A stretch of 64,000 nt of DNA from Bacteroidota bacterium (GCA_016711505.1 JADJSV010000008.1:131035-195034), one strand, 5' to 3'. Positions 44,103-53,956 are shown, counted from the stretch's first letter. A program made the numbers and translations. Notes: generated by a model not told the origin, from the sequence alone.

Positions 44103-44264
44103 GTAAAATTAGTTTTTTTGGGAAACGTTACATTCTCAATTATATTTTGGGATTCCATTTTTCTCAAATAACAGTCAGTTTCTTACAGTTTAAGGAAAAG
44201 CGGAAACTTTGGGGGTACTCTGGCGAATAAGAGTTTACACACTATTGGCGCTACGCCGGATTAT

Positions 44265-45662
44265 ATGCACAAAATTATCAGAGTACTATCGGGTCATGAA
44301 GTATTCCAACAGATACCTGAAGAAGATGTAATTGGACGGCAAAGGTTCATTTTATACCGCATATTTTCTTACACCGGATCGCTCGTATGCATAGGAGTTT
44401 TTTTGCAGATGATGCTTACAATTCCTGATCCGGGTTTTCTTCCATTTTTAATTCTCACTCAGGGATGTATCATGAAGTTTAATTTCTTCATGACAAAAAA
44501 AGCAGATAATCTCCAAAGACATTACTGGATCATGATGATTGCTGCATTCTGTCTTGTTCACAGTGTAGCCTACACATGTGGTGGAATTATGACCGGTGGT
44601 TCATTGTATTGGGCAGTAATTATTCTTTATGCTTTCATGTTGCTTGGAAAAAAACCAGGTCAGTATTTCACTGTCGGTGTAATTACGCATTTCGTTTACA
44701 TGTTTCTGATCAGCAAATTCACGGATCTGACATCATTTGCAATGTTTAAAAACGATACAGCTTTGATAAGTCAGGATTTTCTAACAAATGGAATTCTGAC
44801 AGCCTTTCTGATCTCTACACAAGCGGCCTATCTTCAAAGCGGAAAAAACGTAGTCATTCAGAGCATCACAAAGTCACGGGATACACTGGCAAACAAAAAC
44901 GATGAGCTTGAAAATAAGAACGAATTATTAAAGGCTTATTCGAATGGACTTGAAAAGACCAATAAGGAACTTGAAAAATTTGTTTCAATTGCCTCCCACG
45001 ATTTAAAGTCACCTTTGCGTGCAGTTGCATGGCTAACAGCAATGATAGAAGAAGACATGGAAGGTAAACTCCCAAAAGATGTTCAGTCCAACTTCAATAT
45101 TATCAAGCAAAGGGTAAGCAGAATGGAACAACTACTGAACGGTCTTTTAGAATATACTAAATCTGAAAAATCAGAATCGGAAATTACAGACGTTGATTTG
45201 AATATTATTGTAGAAGATTTCCTGGCAATAGAGCAAAATGGAAAAATTCCATCGTTCATGATTCAGGAAGGAATGCCAAAAGTGAGGATGGAAGAATTAA
45301 AACTTCGTCGTGTACTTTCAAATATTATTGATAATGCTATTCGCTTCAATGATAAAGAAAGGATCGCTATTATGATCTCGACAGAAGTCAATGAATTCGA
45401 TACCATCATTCATATAGAAGACAATGGTCCGGGAATTGAAGAACAATATTTTGAAAAGATCTTCATACTTTTTCAAACTCTGAGCAGACGTGATGACCAT
45501 GAAACAATGGGCGTTGGACTTTCGATTGCAAAAAAAATTGTCGAACAAAGAAATGGCAGGATCTGGTTAAGATCTACTATCGGCGAAGGAACAAGATTTA
45601 GTTTCAGTATTCCGCATGAGGTGAAGAGTGATTTGCTTTTGGAGCAGAGGCAGGTAGCCTGA
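44265..45662 (+). CDS. Membrane sensor histidine kinase
   Basis: 465 residues. About five or six N-terminal membrane helices (residues 28-185), a coiled linker, HisKA with Phe-Val-Ser-Ile-Ala-Ser-His-Asp-Leu-Lys-Ser-Pro-Leu-Arg, and HATPase_c with Ile-Ile-Asp-Asn-Ala-Ile-Arg-Phe, Glu-Asp-Asn-Gly-Pro-Gly-Ile and Gly-Val-Gly-Leu-Ser-Ile-Ala. Phytochrome-like kinase domain style common in Bacteroidota. Orphan: no response regulator adjacent. Signal unknown; it sits within the nucleobase cluster without evident link. Confidence 0.88.
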   Translation: MHKIIRVLSGHEVFQQIPEEDVIGRQRFILYRIFSYTGSLVCIGVFLQMMLTIPDPGFLPFLILTQGCIMKFNFFMTKKADNLQRHYWIMMIAAFCLVHSVAYTCGGIMTGGSLYWAVIILYAFMLLGKKPGQYFTVGVITHFVYMFLISKFTDLTSFAMFKNDTALISQDFLTNGILTAFLISTQAAYLQSGKNVVIQSITKSRDTLANKNDELENKNELLKAYSNGLEKTNKELEKFVSIASHDLKSPLRAVAWLTAMIEEDMEGKLPKDVQSNFNIIKQRVSRMEQLLNGLLEYTKSEKSESEITDVDLNIIVEDFLAIEQNGKIPSFMIQEGMPKVRMEELKLRRVLSNIIDNAIRFNDKERIAIMISTEVNEFDTIIHIEDNGPGIEEQYFEKIFILFQTLSRRDDHETMGVGLSIAKKIVEQRNGRIWLRSTIGEGTRFSFSIPHEVKSDLLLEQRQVA

Positions 45663-45804
45663 AAAGAAATATAAACACGAAGAACACAAGTTCACAATAA
45701 GTTCACGGAAATCAAAACTTAATTTGTCCGGCATATTAATATAATAATCGATTCCGAAGGAATCTCTGCGGATTTTCTGCGTAATTTGCGTACTCTGCGG
45801 GAAA

Positions 45805-46509
45805 TTAAATAACAAAAATTCGAGTATTGAAAAACCCCTTAAAGAACATCAAAAGCATTTTCACATTCACTTGTTCTATTGAATGCGGAGTATTGGGCAA
45901 AACTCCAAACTGAGCACCAGGTAAAAGTTTATATACTTTCACAGTCTCGTCTAGCGTTACCATTTTATCCCTATCCCCTAGTAAAATAAGTATGGGAATA
46001 TTAATTTCCGGGTAGTCATCTGATTTAAGCGGATTGTTTTTACCCATGTCAGTCAAAAAATTTCCTGTAGCACGCAGTACTTCTTTCCAGTCAGCCGGTT
46101 GATGACGTCTTTTTAATTCAGCAGCAAAAGCAGGGATCTTCGCTTCAATTTTTTCAGGGTTCAGCATCTGTACTTCTTTATATGAAGTTTCTTCATCCCA
46201 ATGAAATTTAGTCGCCAAAGTAATTAGTCGTTCAATCCGTTCAGGATTTCTTTTTGCAAGATACATTCCTACATATCCACCCATACTATAACCAAAAATA
46301 GAAACCTTGTCAAGACTATTTGAATCCAGAAAGTCTACAACTGCATCAGCAAACATCTCAATCGAAAATCCACCATCCGGAATTACTTCACCTCCATGTC
46401 CGGGAAAATTAAAAGTGAAAGCATTAAAGTCATTTCCTAACTCAACTTTTATTGAATCAAATTGCGATTTGGAACCAATCGCTCCATGAAGTAGAAGAAG
46501 ATTTTTCAT
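45805..46509 (-). CDS. Alpha/beta hydrolase
   Basis: 234 residues from ATG 46509 (Met-Lys-Asn-Leu-Leu-Leu-Leu-His-Gly, the oxyanion His-Gly following directly). Nucleophile elbow Gly-Tyr-Ser-Met-Gly-Gly-Tyr, acid Asp in Leu-Leu-Gly-Asp-Arg-Asp-Lys-Met, catalytic His in Pro-Asn-Thr-Pro-His-Ser-Ile-Glu. A complete triad of the MenH/esterase-like type. An upstream ATG at 46545 adds 12 residues and is less likely. Substrate unknown; it neighbours the xanthine dehydrogenase genes on the same strand. Confidence 0.85.
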   Translation of the reverse strand: MKNLLLLHGAIGSKSQFDSIKVELGNDFNAFTFNFPGHGGEVIPDGGFSIEMFADAVVDFLDSNSLDKVSIFGYSMGGYVGMYLAKRNPERIERLITLATKFHWDEETSYKEVQMLNPEKIEAKIPAFAAELKRRHQPADWKEVLRATGNFLTDMGKNNPLKSDDYPEINIPILILLGDRDKMVTLDETVKVYKLLPGAQFGVLPNTPHSIEQVNVKMLLMFFKGFFNTRIFVI

Positions 46510-46593
46510 TTTTTTTAAAACACTAAGTCCACTAAAATTCGTCACAAGTACACACTATGCTATAAGTATTACACTTGCCTTACCCCATTAATA

Positions 46594-46614
46594 ATTATTA
46601 ATTATTAATTATTA
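46594..46614. repeat. Heptanucleotide array (ATTATTA x3)
   Basis: Three ATTATTA units just beyond and overlapping the end of the large xanthine dehydrogenase gene (TAA at 46605-46607 on the minus strand lies within). Low complexity, so weight is limited. Confidence 0.6.
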
Positions 46615-48869
46615 ATTAATTCATCAGAATGCAGCGTCATCAACACCCGCTCAGGTGTCATAGGTGATTCAAATGTCGACTTCGCATTTGGATTAAAAGC
46701 TTTCATTGCTTCACGCAAAGCGAAGAACGCACCGATTCCATACATTAGAGGTGGTTCACCGACTGCTTTTGAACGGAAGATTGCAAGGTTATCTACATTC
46801 GTCTGAAGGAAATCGATGTTGATCTCTTTTGGAACAGAATAAACATCCGGTACTTTATAAGTAGACAAAGCATTACTTCTTAATCGACCATCTTTGTCAT
46901 AGATAACTTCTTCCATCGTCATCCAGCCAATTCCCTGCACAATTCCTCCCTCTACTTGTCCACGGTCAATGATCACATTCATTGAAGCACCAAAATCATG
47001 GACAACATTTACGGAATCGAATTCATAGGTTCCGCGTAAGCAATCAATCGTAACAGTTATTATTGCCGAACCATAAACGTGATATGCAAATGGATGTCCC
47101 TTTTCCTTTTTAGCATCAAATGATATTTCAGGAGTTGCATAATGACCGTGTTCAGATAAACTTACTCTTCTCAGATAAGCAGCCATGATCAATTGTCTCC
47201 AGTCAAGAGAACTCTTTTCACCTTTTACAAATACATATTGGTTAATTACTGAGATTGCATCAACAGTAGTATTCAATTCCATTGCAGCGACTTCTTTCAG
47301 CCGGTTGAGAATTGCTTCACATGCAATTTGTGTTGCACGGCCATTCAGATCAGCAGTAGCAGATGCTGCAGATGGAGAAGTATTTGCAATACGAAATGTA
47401 TTTGTTGAATTTACCCTGATCATTGCAGGATCGATGGAGAAAATCTGAGCTGCTATCTGCAGAATTTTTGTATTTACACCTTGTCCCATTTCAACTGCAC
47501 CGGTACTTACATTTACACTACCATCAGTATATACGTGTACTAATGCACGTGCCTGATTCATCAGTGTTTTTGTGAAACTTATACCAAATGCAACCGGCAT
47601 CAGTGCAATTCCTTTTTTATATAATTGGTTTTTGAAATTGAATTGCGCAACTTCATTTCTCATTTTTTGAAGATCAAAGATCTTTTCCGCTTTTTCCCAA
47701 CACTCGTTAGCTTCACTTACAGCAATTTGTCCATAAGGAAATTCATCTCCATTTCTTATGAGATTTTGTTTTTGAATTTCTGAAGCATTAATACCTAACT
47801 CATCAGCAGCATGTGCTATAGCGCTTTCGATAACAAACATACCTTGCGGACCGCCAAAGCCACGAAAGGCAGTGTTCGGCGGAAGATTTGTACGACAGCT
47901 ATAAGCAGTTGCCTTGACATTTGGAATAAAGTACGAATTCGTACAATGAAAAAGTGTGCGTTCCATAACTGCAGGAGAAAGATCTGCAGCTGCACCAGCA
48001 TTCTGATAAAAAGTCGCTTCATAAGCAAGGATCTTAAGATCTTTATCAAGACCAATCTTGTAATCCGAAGAATACGGATGTCGTTTTCCCGTCATCCGCA
48101 TGTCTTCCATTCGATGCAGAGAATATTTTACCGGTCGTTTCAGATGATATGTTGCCAATGCACAAAGCGCTGCCCATGTATTTGCCTGGTCTTCTTTTCC
48201 CCCGAATCCGCCGCCTAAGCGGGTCACATCCACTTCAAGCATGTGCATAGGTAATCCAAGTACTTTCGAACATGCTCTCTGTACTGCTGTTGGACCTTGT
48301 GTCGATGAATAAATTTTTATTGCACCATTTTCCATTGGCAAGGTATAGGCACCTTGCGTTTCAATGTATAAATGTTCTTGTCCATTCGAATCAGCTTTTC
48401 CTTCAAAAACATGTACGCAATCCTTAAATGCATTTTCCGGTTCACCGATTTTAAAAGTTCGAGGTTGTACTATAAGGTGACCTTTCTTCTGCGCTTCACG
48501 CGGATCAGTAATTACAGGAAGAGGAGAAATTTCCACTTTGATTTTCCTGATTGCCATACGTGCGAGTTCATCGGATTCTGCAACAACAAAAGCAACAGGC
48601 ATTCCACAGAAATGAACTTCGTGGTCAGCAATTAATGGTTCATCCGGAATAATACCACCGATCTGATTTTCGCCGGGGATATCCTTTGCAGTAAAAATTC
48701 TTACCACACCTTCAGACTGAATCGCTGCTGTCAGGTCAAGATTTTTTATTTCACCATGAGCAACAGGAGAATCAAATGCTACTCCGAAAAGTGTTCCTGC
48801 TAAAATGGGTATATCATCAAGGTAAATCGATTCTCCGCGTAAATGATTTTTGCTGTCTATATTTTTCAT
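46605..48869 (-). CDS. xdhB: Xanthine dehydrogenase molybdopterin subunit
   Basis: 754-residue large subunit. N-terminal Ald_Xan_dh domain, then Mo-cofactor domains with Gly-Gly-Gly-Phe-Gly-Gly-Lys-Glu-Asp, Ala-Phe-Arg-Gly-Phe-Gly-Gly-Pro-Gln (purine-positioning Arg), Glu-Met-Gly-Gln-Gly-Val-Asn-Thr-Lys and the catalytic Glu in Val-Gly-Glu-Pro-Pro-Leu-Met near the C-terminus. Hydroxylates hypoxanthine/xanthine to urate. Follows the FAD/FeS subunit after 38 bp; its chaperone XdhC is encoded at 36.4-37.3 kb. Confidence 0.93.
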   Translation of the reverse strand: MKNIDSKNHLRGESIYLDDIPILAGTLFGVAFDSPVAHGEIKNLDLTAAIQSEGVVRIFTAKDIPGENQIGGIIPDEPLIADHEVHFCGMPVAFVVAESDELARMAIRKIKVEISPLPVITDPREAQKKGHLIVQPRTFKIGEPENAFKDCVHVFEGKADSNGQEHLYIETQGAYTLPMENGAIKIYSSTQGPTAVQRACSKVLGLPMHMLEVDVTRLGGGFGGKEDQANTWAALCALATYHLKRPVKYSLHRMEDMRMTGKRHPYSSDYKIGLDKDLKILAYEATFYQNAGAAADLSPAVMERTLFHCTNSYFIPNVKATAYSCRTNLPPNTAFRGFGGPQGMFVIESAIAHAADELGINASEIQKQNLIRNGDEFPYGQIAVSEANECWEKAEKIFDLQKMRNEVAQFNFKNQLYKKGIALMPVAFGISFTKTLMNQARALVHVYTDGSVNVSTGAVEMGQGVNTKILQIAAQIFSIDPAMIRVNSTNTFRIANTSPSAASATADLNGRATQIACEAILNRLKEVAAMELNTTVDAISVINQYVFVKGEKSSLDWRQLIMAAYLRRVSLSEHGHYATPEISFDAKKEKGHPFAYHVYGSAIITVTIDCLRGTYEFDSVNVVHDFGASMNVIIDRGQVEGGIVQGIGWMTMEEVIYDKDGRLRSNALSTYKVPDVYSVPKEINIDFLQTNVDNLAIFRSKAVGEPPLMYGIGAFFALREAMKAFNPNAKSTFESPMTPERVLMTLHSDELINN

Positions 48870-48907
48870 ACCTAATGTTCATCATTGTAAAAAAAATGAA
48901 CCTTTGT

Positions 48908-50323
48908 TTACATCGTTATAAATTCAGAATTTACTAATTCAGGATACCAGATTGCGAAATGACCTTTGATAAGTTGATTCAGCAATCTTCTTTTATATTC
49001 AATTGTTCCGCGTGCGTCGCTGATAGGAGAAATTTCCGATTGTACTATTGAAAGTAATTTTGATATCAATTCAGGAGATATTTTTTTTCCGGCAAGAAAC
49101 ATCGAAGATTTCTTCAGATATAGCGGAGTTGGTCCGACACCGCCTGCAGAAATACTTGCCTTTATAATTGTACCATTTTCAACTTCTGCAAGTATTGCAC
49201 TGTTAACACTGGCAATATCCAGATTCGTTCTTTTACAAACTTTTTCGAAATTAAATTTGCAATTGGGTGAAGGAAGTTTAAAACTAATTGCCTTCACATA
49301 TTCATTCGGATTTTTATCCAGCTTTTTATAGCCCAGATAAAACTCGCTTAGCTTTATCGTCCTGGAAGTTGTTGCAGTACATAATTCTATTGACGCATCC
49401 AATGCAAGAAAGAAGGCAGTAAAGTCTCCAATTGGTGAAGCATTTACCAAATTACCTGCAATAGTTGCCATATTCCTGATCGGTGTAGATGAAACAAGCT
49501 TGTAATATTTTTCAAAATCAGGAAATGCTTTTCTGATTACAGGTGATTCTATAAGATCAGTTACTGTAGAGGCAGCACCTATTGTACAAACTCCATTCTC
49601 TTCAGTGATTCCTGAAAGTTCTTCATTTTTCAAGAGGAATGAAAGTTGAGAATGTGGAAGATCTTCATGTTTCTGAACATAAAGATCTGTCCCCCCACTC
49701 ACAAAATATTCGGGATCTGCAATTCTGCTATGTCTTGTACATGATAATTGAACGAGAGCAAGTTTTTCTTTTATCGTTGCAAAATACTCAGGAAGAATTT
49801 TCTTGTCTGAAACAAAAACAATTGCTTCTTCATTCTTTCTCTGCGAACAGATGCCGGCAATTTTCGCTACTGCCCTTTGAATTGATTTATAACCGGTACA
49901 ACGACAAATATTGCCATCGATGGCAGCCAATGCTTCCGACTCATAATCCTTTACATCTTCACGAAGACAAAATCCGGCAAGGGACATTACAAATCCGGGT
50001 GTACAGAATCCGCACTGTGTTGCGCCTTCATCGCTCATAGCCTGTTGCACGGGATTGAGGTTTTCCATATTCACCCCTTCTATTGTTACGATATGTTTTC
50101 CATGCGCATTTGCCAAAGGCATTAAACAGGAAGTCATCGATCTGTAGCGCATTCTCCCTTCAACGATCTCACCAACTAAAACAGTGCATGCTCCACAATC
50201 TCCTTCACGACAACCGATCTTTGTTCCGGTTAAATTTTTCAGATACCGGACATAATCAAGAACTACAACTCCGGGATGTCCTGAATAATGCACTTCCTTT
50301 TCATTCAAAATAAATTTAATCAC
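48908..50323 (-). CDS. xdhA: Xanthine dehydrogenase FeS/FAD subunit
   Basis: 471 residues. Plant-type [2Fe-2S] domain with Cys-Arg-Glu-Gly-Asp-Cys-Gly-Ala-Cys (about 38-46), a second helical [2Fe-2S] domain with Cys-Gly-Phe-Cys-Thr-Pro-Gly and Cys-Arg-Cys-Thr-Gly-Tyr, then an FAD domain with Gly-Gly-Thr-Asp-Leu-Tyr-Val and Ala-Gly-Asn-Leu-Val-Asn-Ala-Ser-Pro-Ile-Gly-Asp. Transfers electrons from the Mo site to NAD+ (or another acceptor). Divergent from the membrane protein at 50409 with only 85 bp between. Confidence 0.93.
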   Translation of the reverse strand: MIKFILNEKEVHYSGHPGVVVLDYVRYLKNLTGTKIGCREGDCGACTVLVGEIVEGRMRYRSMTSCLMPLANAHGKHIVTIEGVNMENLNPVQQAMSDEGATQCGFCTPGFVMSLAGFCLREDVKDYESEALAAIDGNICRCTGYKSIQRAVAKIAGICSQRKNEEAIVFVSDKKILPEYFATIKEKLALVQLSCTRHSRIADPEYFVSGGTDLYVQKHEDLPHSQLSFLLKNEELSGITEENGVCTIGAASTVTDLIESPVIRKAFPDFEKYYKLVSSTPIRNMATIAGNLVNASPIGDFTAFFLALDASIELCTATTSRTIKLSEFYLGYKKLDKNPNEYVKAISFKLPSPNCKFNFEKVCKRTNLDIASVNSAILAEVENGTIIKASISAGGVGPTPLYLKKSSMFLAGKKISPELISKLLSIVQSEISPISDARGTIEYKRRLLNQLIKGHFAIWYPELVNSEFITM

Positions 50324-50408
50324 TTTCAGATTCTTTAGATTATATAACGCTCTAAAAATACTTTTTCTGCATGACAGTTAGAATGTCTATTTTGCACTCA
50401 AAGTACGG

Positions 50409-51443
50409 TTGTTAGCTTATTTGACAAAAATAAAATTATTTCACGAAGTGAGTCCAAATCAAAAACAAATATATTTTAAGTTAATAGCACTTTGGGTCAT
50501 ATGCGAAGCTATGTTAGGTGGAATCATTCATGGCCTCAAGTTACCCATTTCGGGACTGGTAGTTGGAGGCTCTGCAGTTGTTTGCATTAGTCTGATCGGA
50601 CATTTAGTTCCATTCAAAGGAGCTATTATCAGAGCAACGATAGTAGTAGCAATTTTCAAAATGCTGCTTTCACCCCATAGTTCTATTCCGGCTTACATTG
50701 CAGTATTCTTTCAGGGTATCTGTGGTGAACTACTGTTTTCTTCCGGAAGCAAGAACTATCAGTTAAAATGTTACGTGCTTGCCTTTCTTGCTCTCATTGA
50801 ATCAGCCATACAGAGAATTCTAGTTATGACGGTTCTTTATGGTATTGAGTTCTGGAAAGCAGTGAATGACTATATAGCCAATCTGACAAAATCAGATCCT
50901 GCTACAAATTACAGTCTGTATTTCGTGACAACTTATCTGGTCTTACATCTGATCGCAGCATTTCTGATTGGCAGATTCTGTGCAGCAATTCCCGCAATGC
51001 TGCGGTTTACCAAAGAGGAAATGCAACCTTTTATAATTTCTCTTCCGGCTCAGGTTCCGGAAGAGAAAATCAAAAAGAAAAGAAATAAAATTAACTTCTT
51101 TGTCGTGATATGGTTAATCCTGGTTTCCATTTTTATTTATTCCCGTATCTATCCTAACGGTGTATTCTCGAATGGTCATGAGTCGTTGAAATTTATTTTC
51201 AGGGCGGCTATAATTCTTCTGACCTGGTATCTGATTCTGGCACCTATCCTTTTGCGTCTGTTGAAAGGATGGCTGGAGAAAAGGAAAGGAATTTACAGGA
51301 AGGAGATCGAGGAAGTAGTATTGTTGCTACCAACTACAACTTTATTGATAAAAGAAAGCTGGAAGCGTACTCAGGGACGAAAAGGTTTCGCCAGAATAAA
51401 GGACTTTTGGAGATTATTGATTATAAACACTGTAGTTGATTAA
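50409..51443 (+). CDS. Polytopic membrane protein of unknown function beside XDH
   Basis: Up to 344 residues. Five or six N-terminal helices (about 20-195) with Gly-Gly-Ile-Ile-His-Gly and Ala-Val-Phe-Phe-Gln-Gly-Ile-Cys-Gly-Glu-Leu, a basic cytosolic stretch (Lys-Lys-Lys-Arg-Asn-Lys), then two more helices and a cytosolic tail. The N-terminal part is reminiscent of small-substrate (S-component-like) transporters, but I cannot place it in a named family. The start is uncertain: TTG 50409 or GTG 50448. It precedes a THEP1-type NTPase by about 70 bp and diverges from xdhA; a paired function in nucleobase, molybdate or cofactor handling is conceivable. Confidence 0.7.
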   Translation: MLAYLTKIKLFHEVSPNQKQIYFKLIALWVICEAMLGGIIHGLKLPISGLVVGGSAVVCISLIGHLVPFKGAIIRATIVVAIFKMLLSPHSSIPAYIAVFFQGICGELLFSSGSKNYQLKCYVLAFLALIESAIQRILVMTVLYGIEFWKAVNDYIANLTKSDPATNYSLYFVTTYLVLHLIAAFLIGRFCAAIPAMLRFTKEEMQPFIISLPAQVPEEKIKKKRNKINFFVVIWLILVSIFIYSRIYPNGVFSNGHESLKFIFRAAIILLTWYLILAPILLRLLKGWLEKRKGIYRKEIEEVVLLLPTTTLLIKESWKRTQGRKGFARIKDFWRLLIINTVVD

Positions 51444-51514
51444 ATAATTTTTTTTCGACTTGTAAGTACTAATTTTTTTTTCTACTATTATAAGGCAATT
51501 CAAACCCACATTTG

Positions 51515-52010
51515 ATGCAGAAGAAAGAAGTCTATATTTTAACCGGCACCATACATTTCGGGAAAAAGTTCAACTTTGGCCAAATGGTGCAATACACGAA
51601 ACGATGTCTTCGGCATTTTATCTCCGGTCGAAAATGGCAAACGATTTTTTCAGGACATTTCAAACGGTGAAAAGTTTCCTATGGAAGCCGGACCTGAAGA
51701 GATCTCAACCATCCCAATTGGAAAGTTCAAATTCAGCATGAGTGCATTTTCAAAAGCTGTAGAGATCATTTCAGGAAGTGCATATAATAAAAACGGGTGG
51801 CTTGTGATCGATGAAATCGGGCCGCTTGAATTGTCAGGAAGAGGTTTTGATGAAGTTCTCAAAGAAGTATTACAAGCATCACCTTCTAACATGAAAATTA
51901 TTCTGGTAGTAAGAGATACCATCAAAGATGATGTGATCCACAGGTACTCCCTTTCAGATCATCTGATCAAAGAAGTTAATTTTCTGAGCGGTCAGGATGC
52001 CTTAGTTTGA
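51515..52010 (+). pseudogene. THEP1-like nucleoside-triphosphatase, frameshifted
   Basis: ATG 51515 opens Met-Gln-Lys-Lys-Glu-Val-Tyr-Ile-Leu-Thr-Gly-Thr-Ile-His; removing one T from 51556-51558 continues it as Ser-Gly-Lys-Ser-Ser-Thr-Leu-Ala-Lys-Trp, a perfect Walker A, into the frame ending at 52010 (about 164 residues). Walker B and family signature: Leu-Val-Ile-Asp-Glu-Ile-Gly-Pro-Leu-Glu-Leu. THEP1-type enzymes hydrolyse NTPs; physiological role unknown. Without the correction the P-loop is destroyed. Confidence 0.78.
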
Positions 52011-52057
52011 AAAGTCAATTATTCTTTGCATATTGAATCCCTTTTAAAAATTAATTT

Positions 52058-52492
52058 ATGGATGAATATATGCAAGCCGCCATTGATGAAGCCCGTCAGG
52101 GCCGTCGAGAAGGTGGAATTCCGATCGGATCTGTACTTGTAAGAGACGGAAAAATCATAGGACGGGGACACAATAAAAGAGTTCAGGATGGCGATCCGAT
52201 AACACACGCGGAAATCGATTGTCTTCGCAATGCAGGTCGTGTAGGTGATTACAAAAATGCCGTTTTATATTCTACCCTCATGCCTTGCTACCTTTGCGCA
52301 GGCGCAGTAGTACAATTTAATATTAAAACAGTTTATGCCGGAGAGAATGAAACATTTTCAGGAGCGAAAGAATTCATGGAATCACATGGTGTGAAAGTTA
52401 TCAATATTGATTCTGAAGAATGTAAAAAAATGATGTCTGATTTTATCGAAGAAAACCCTAAATTGTGGTTCGAAGACATTGGAGAACTTTAA
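52058..52492 (+). CDS. Cytosine deaminase, yeast Fcy1-like
   Basis: 144 residues of the CDA superfamily. Zinc motifs Thr-His-Ala-Glu-Ile-Asp-Cys (His ligand, catalytic Glu) and Leu-Met-Pro-Cys-Tyr-Leu-Cys-Ala-Gly (two Cys ligands). The C-terminus Lys-Leu-Trp-Phe-Glu-Asp-Ile-Gly-Glu closely matches the substrate-closing tail of yeast cytosine deaminase, unlike tRNA adenosine or guanine deaminases. Converts cytosine to uracil, feeding the PreTA pathway encoded next. Confidence 0.85.
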   Translation: MDEYMQAAIDEARQGRREGGIPIGSVLVRDGKIIGRGHNKRVQDGDPITHAEIDCLRNAGRVGDYKNAVLYSTLMPCYLCAGAVVQFNIKTVYAGENETFSGAKEFMESHGVKVINIDSEECKKMMSDFIEENPKLWFEDIGEL

Positions 52493-52532
52493 GCTTTTCT
52501 CCGGAGGATTTTTATACAGCAAAAAATAACAA

Positions 52533-53915
52533 ATGACTATATTAATTAAGAACGGTAAAATTGTGACTGCATCTGAAATTATGGATGCAGATGTTTTTAT
52601 TGAAGGTGAAACGATACGCGCTATCGGAAGAGATTTACCCTTCAAAGCAGATAAAACAATTGATGCAAGTGGAATGCTTATCATTCCCGGAGGAATAGAT
52701 CCTCATGTTCACCTCGACATGCCATTCATGGGTACTTACTCAAGTGATAATTATACGACAGGAACTTCAGCAGCATTGTTTGGAGGGACAACAATGGTCA
52801 TAGATTTCATTTTACAGACACAGGGTAAATCTCTCTACCATGCTCTTGGTGAATGGCAGGGAAGATCGAATAACAATGCTTGTTGTGACTATTCATTTCA
52901 TATGGCCGTAACAGATTTCAATGATAGTACAAAGCAGGAGATCTCTGATATGGTCAACAAAGAAGGAATAATTTCCTTCAAAACATTTATGGCTTATAAA
53001 GGTGCCTTAATGATCGATGACAGACAGATGGTTGGCTTGATGAATGAAGTGAAAAAACAAGGAGGAATGGTAACTGTTCATGCGACCAATGGAGATATGA
53101 TCGATTACCTGATTGCCAAACACCGTGCAGAAGGAAAACTAGCTCCACTCTATCATTATTTATCGCAGCCGGAGATCACAGAATCTGAAGCTTCGGGGCG
53201 ATTTGCAGATATGGCTTTTCATACCGGCGTTCCAGCTTATATTGTACATATGACCTGCGAAGGTGCATTGAATCAGGTACGTGATGCTGAGAAAAGAAAT
53301 CAACGTGTGTTTGCAGAAACATGTATTCAGTATCTTGTGCTTGATGCTTCACTTTACGAAAAGAATTTTGATGGGGCAAAATGGGTAATGAGTCCACCCC
53401 TCAGAGAGAAAAAAGATCAGTCAGCATTATGGGCAGGAATTAATCAGGGAAGTATACAGGTTGTAGCAACTGATCATTGTCCGTTTAAGTGGGAGCAAAA
53501 ACTTATGGGCAAAGATGATTTTTCAAAAATTCCAAACGGGCATCCTGCTATTGAACACAGAATGGAATTACTGTTTTCAGAAGGCGTAAATAAAGGAAAG
53601 ATCTCTTTGAATAAATTCGTAGAAGTTTCTTCCACTAATGCCGCAAAGATCTTTGGTATGTATCCTAAGAAAGGATGTGTTGCTGTCGGCTCTGATGCAG
53701 ATCTTGTTATTTTTGATCCGAATGAAGAGCATGTTATCACTGTAGACAAGCATCATATGCATGTAGACTACAGTGCTTATGAAGGCTGGAAAGTAAAAGG
53801 TAAGACAAAAACTGTTATTTTACGCGGTGAAATTGCAATTGAAAATAATGAAAGGAAAATTTCTCCGGGTTATGGCAAATTTGTAAAAAGAAATAAAGTG
53901 AATGGAATAATTTAA
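52533..53915 (+). CDS. hydA: Dihydropyrimidinase
   Basis: 460-residue cyclic amidohydrolase opening dihydrouracil/dihydrothymine to N-carbamoyl-beta-alanine (or beta-aminoisobutyrate). Metal motifs: Asp-Pro-His-Val-His-Leu-Asp-Met-Pro-Phe, carbamylated Lys in Ser-Phe-Lys-Thr-Phe-Met-Ala-Tyr-Lys-Gly, Thr-Val-His-Ala, Ile-Val-His-Met-Thr-Cys and Ala-Thr-Asp-His-Cys-Pro-Phe. These match dihydropyrimidinase rather than allantoinase. Downstream of the cytosine deaminase by 40 bp and upstream of beta-ureidopropionase by 41 bp. Confidence 0.94.
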   Translation: MTILIKNGKIVTASEIMDADVFIEGETIRAIGRDLPFKADKTIDASGMLIIPGGIDPHVHLDMPFMGTYSSDNYTTGTSAALFGGTTMVIDFILQTQGKSLYHALGEWQGRSNNNACCDYSFHMAVTDFNDSTKQEISDMVNKEGIISFKTFMAYKGALMIDDRQMVGLMNEVKKQGGMVTVHATNGDMIDYLIAKHRAEGKLAPLYHYLSQPEITESEASGRFADMAFHTGVPAYIVHMTCEGALNQVRDAEKRNQRVFAETCIQYLVLDASLYEKNFDGAKWVMSPPLREKKDQSALWAGINQGSIQVVATDHCPFKWEQKLMGKDDFSKIPNGHPAIEHRMELLFSEGVNKGKISLNKFVEVSSTNAAKIFGMYPKKGCVAVGSDADLVIFDPNEEHVITVDKHHMHVDYSAYEGWKVKGKTKTVILRGEIAIENNERKISPGYGKFVKRNKVNGII

Positions 53916-53956
53916 ATTCCATCTTCAAAAATAAAATTAATTCTAAAAAAATTATT

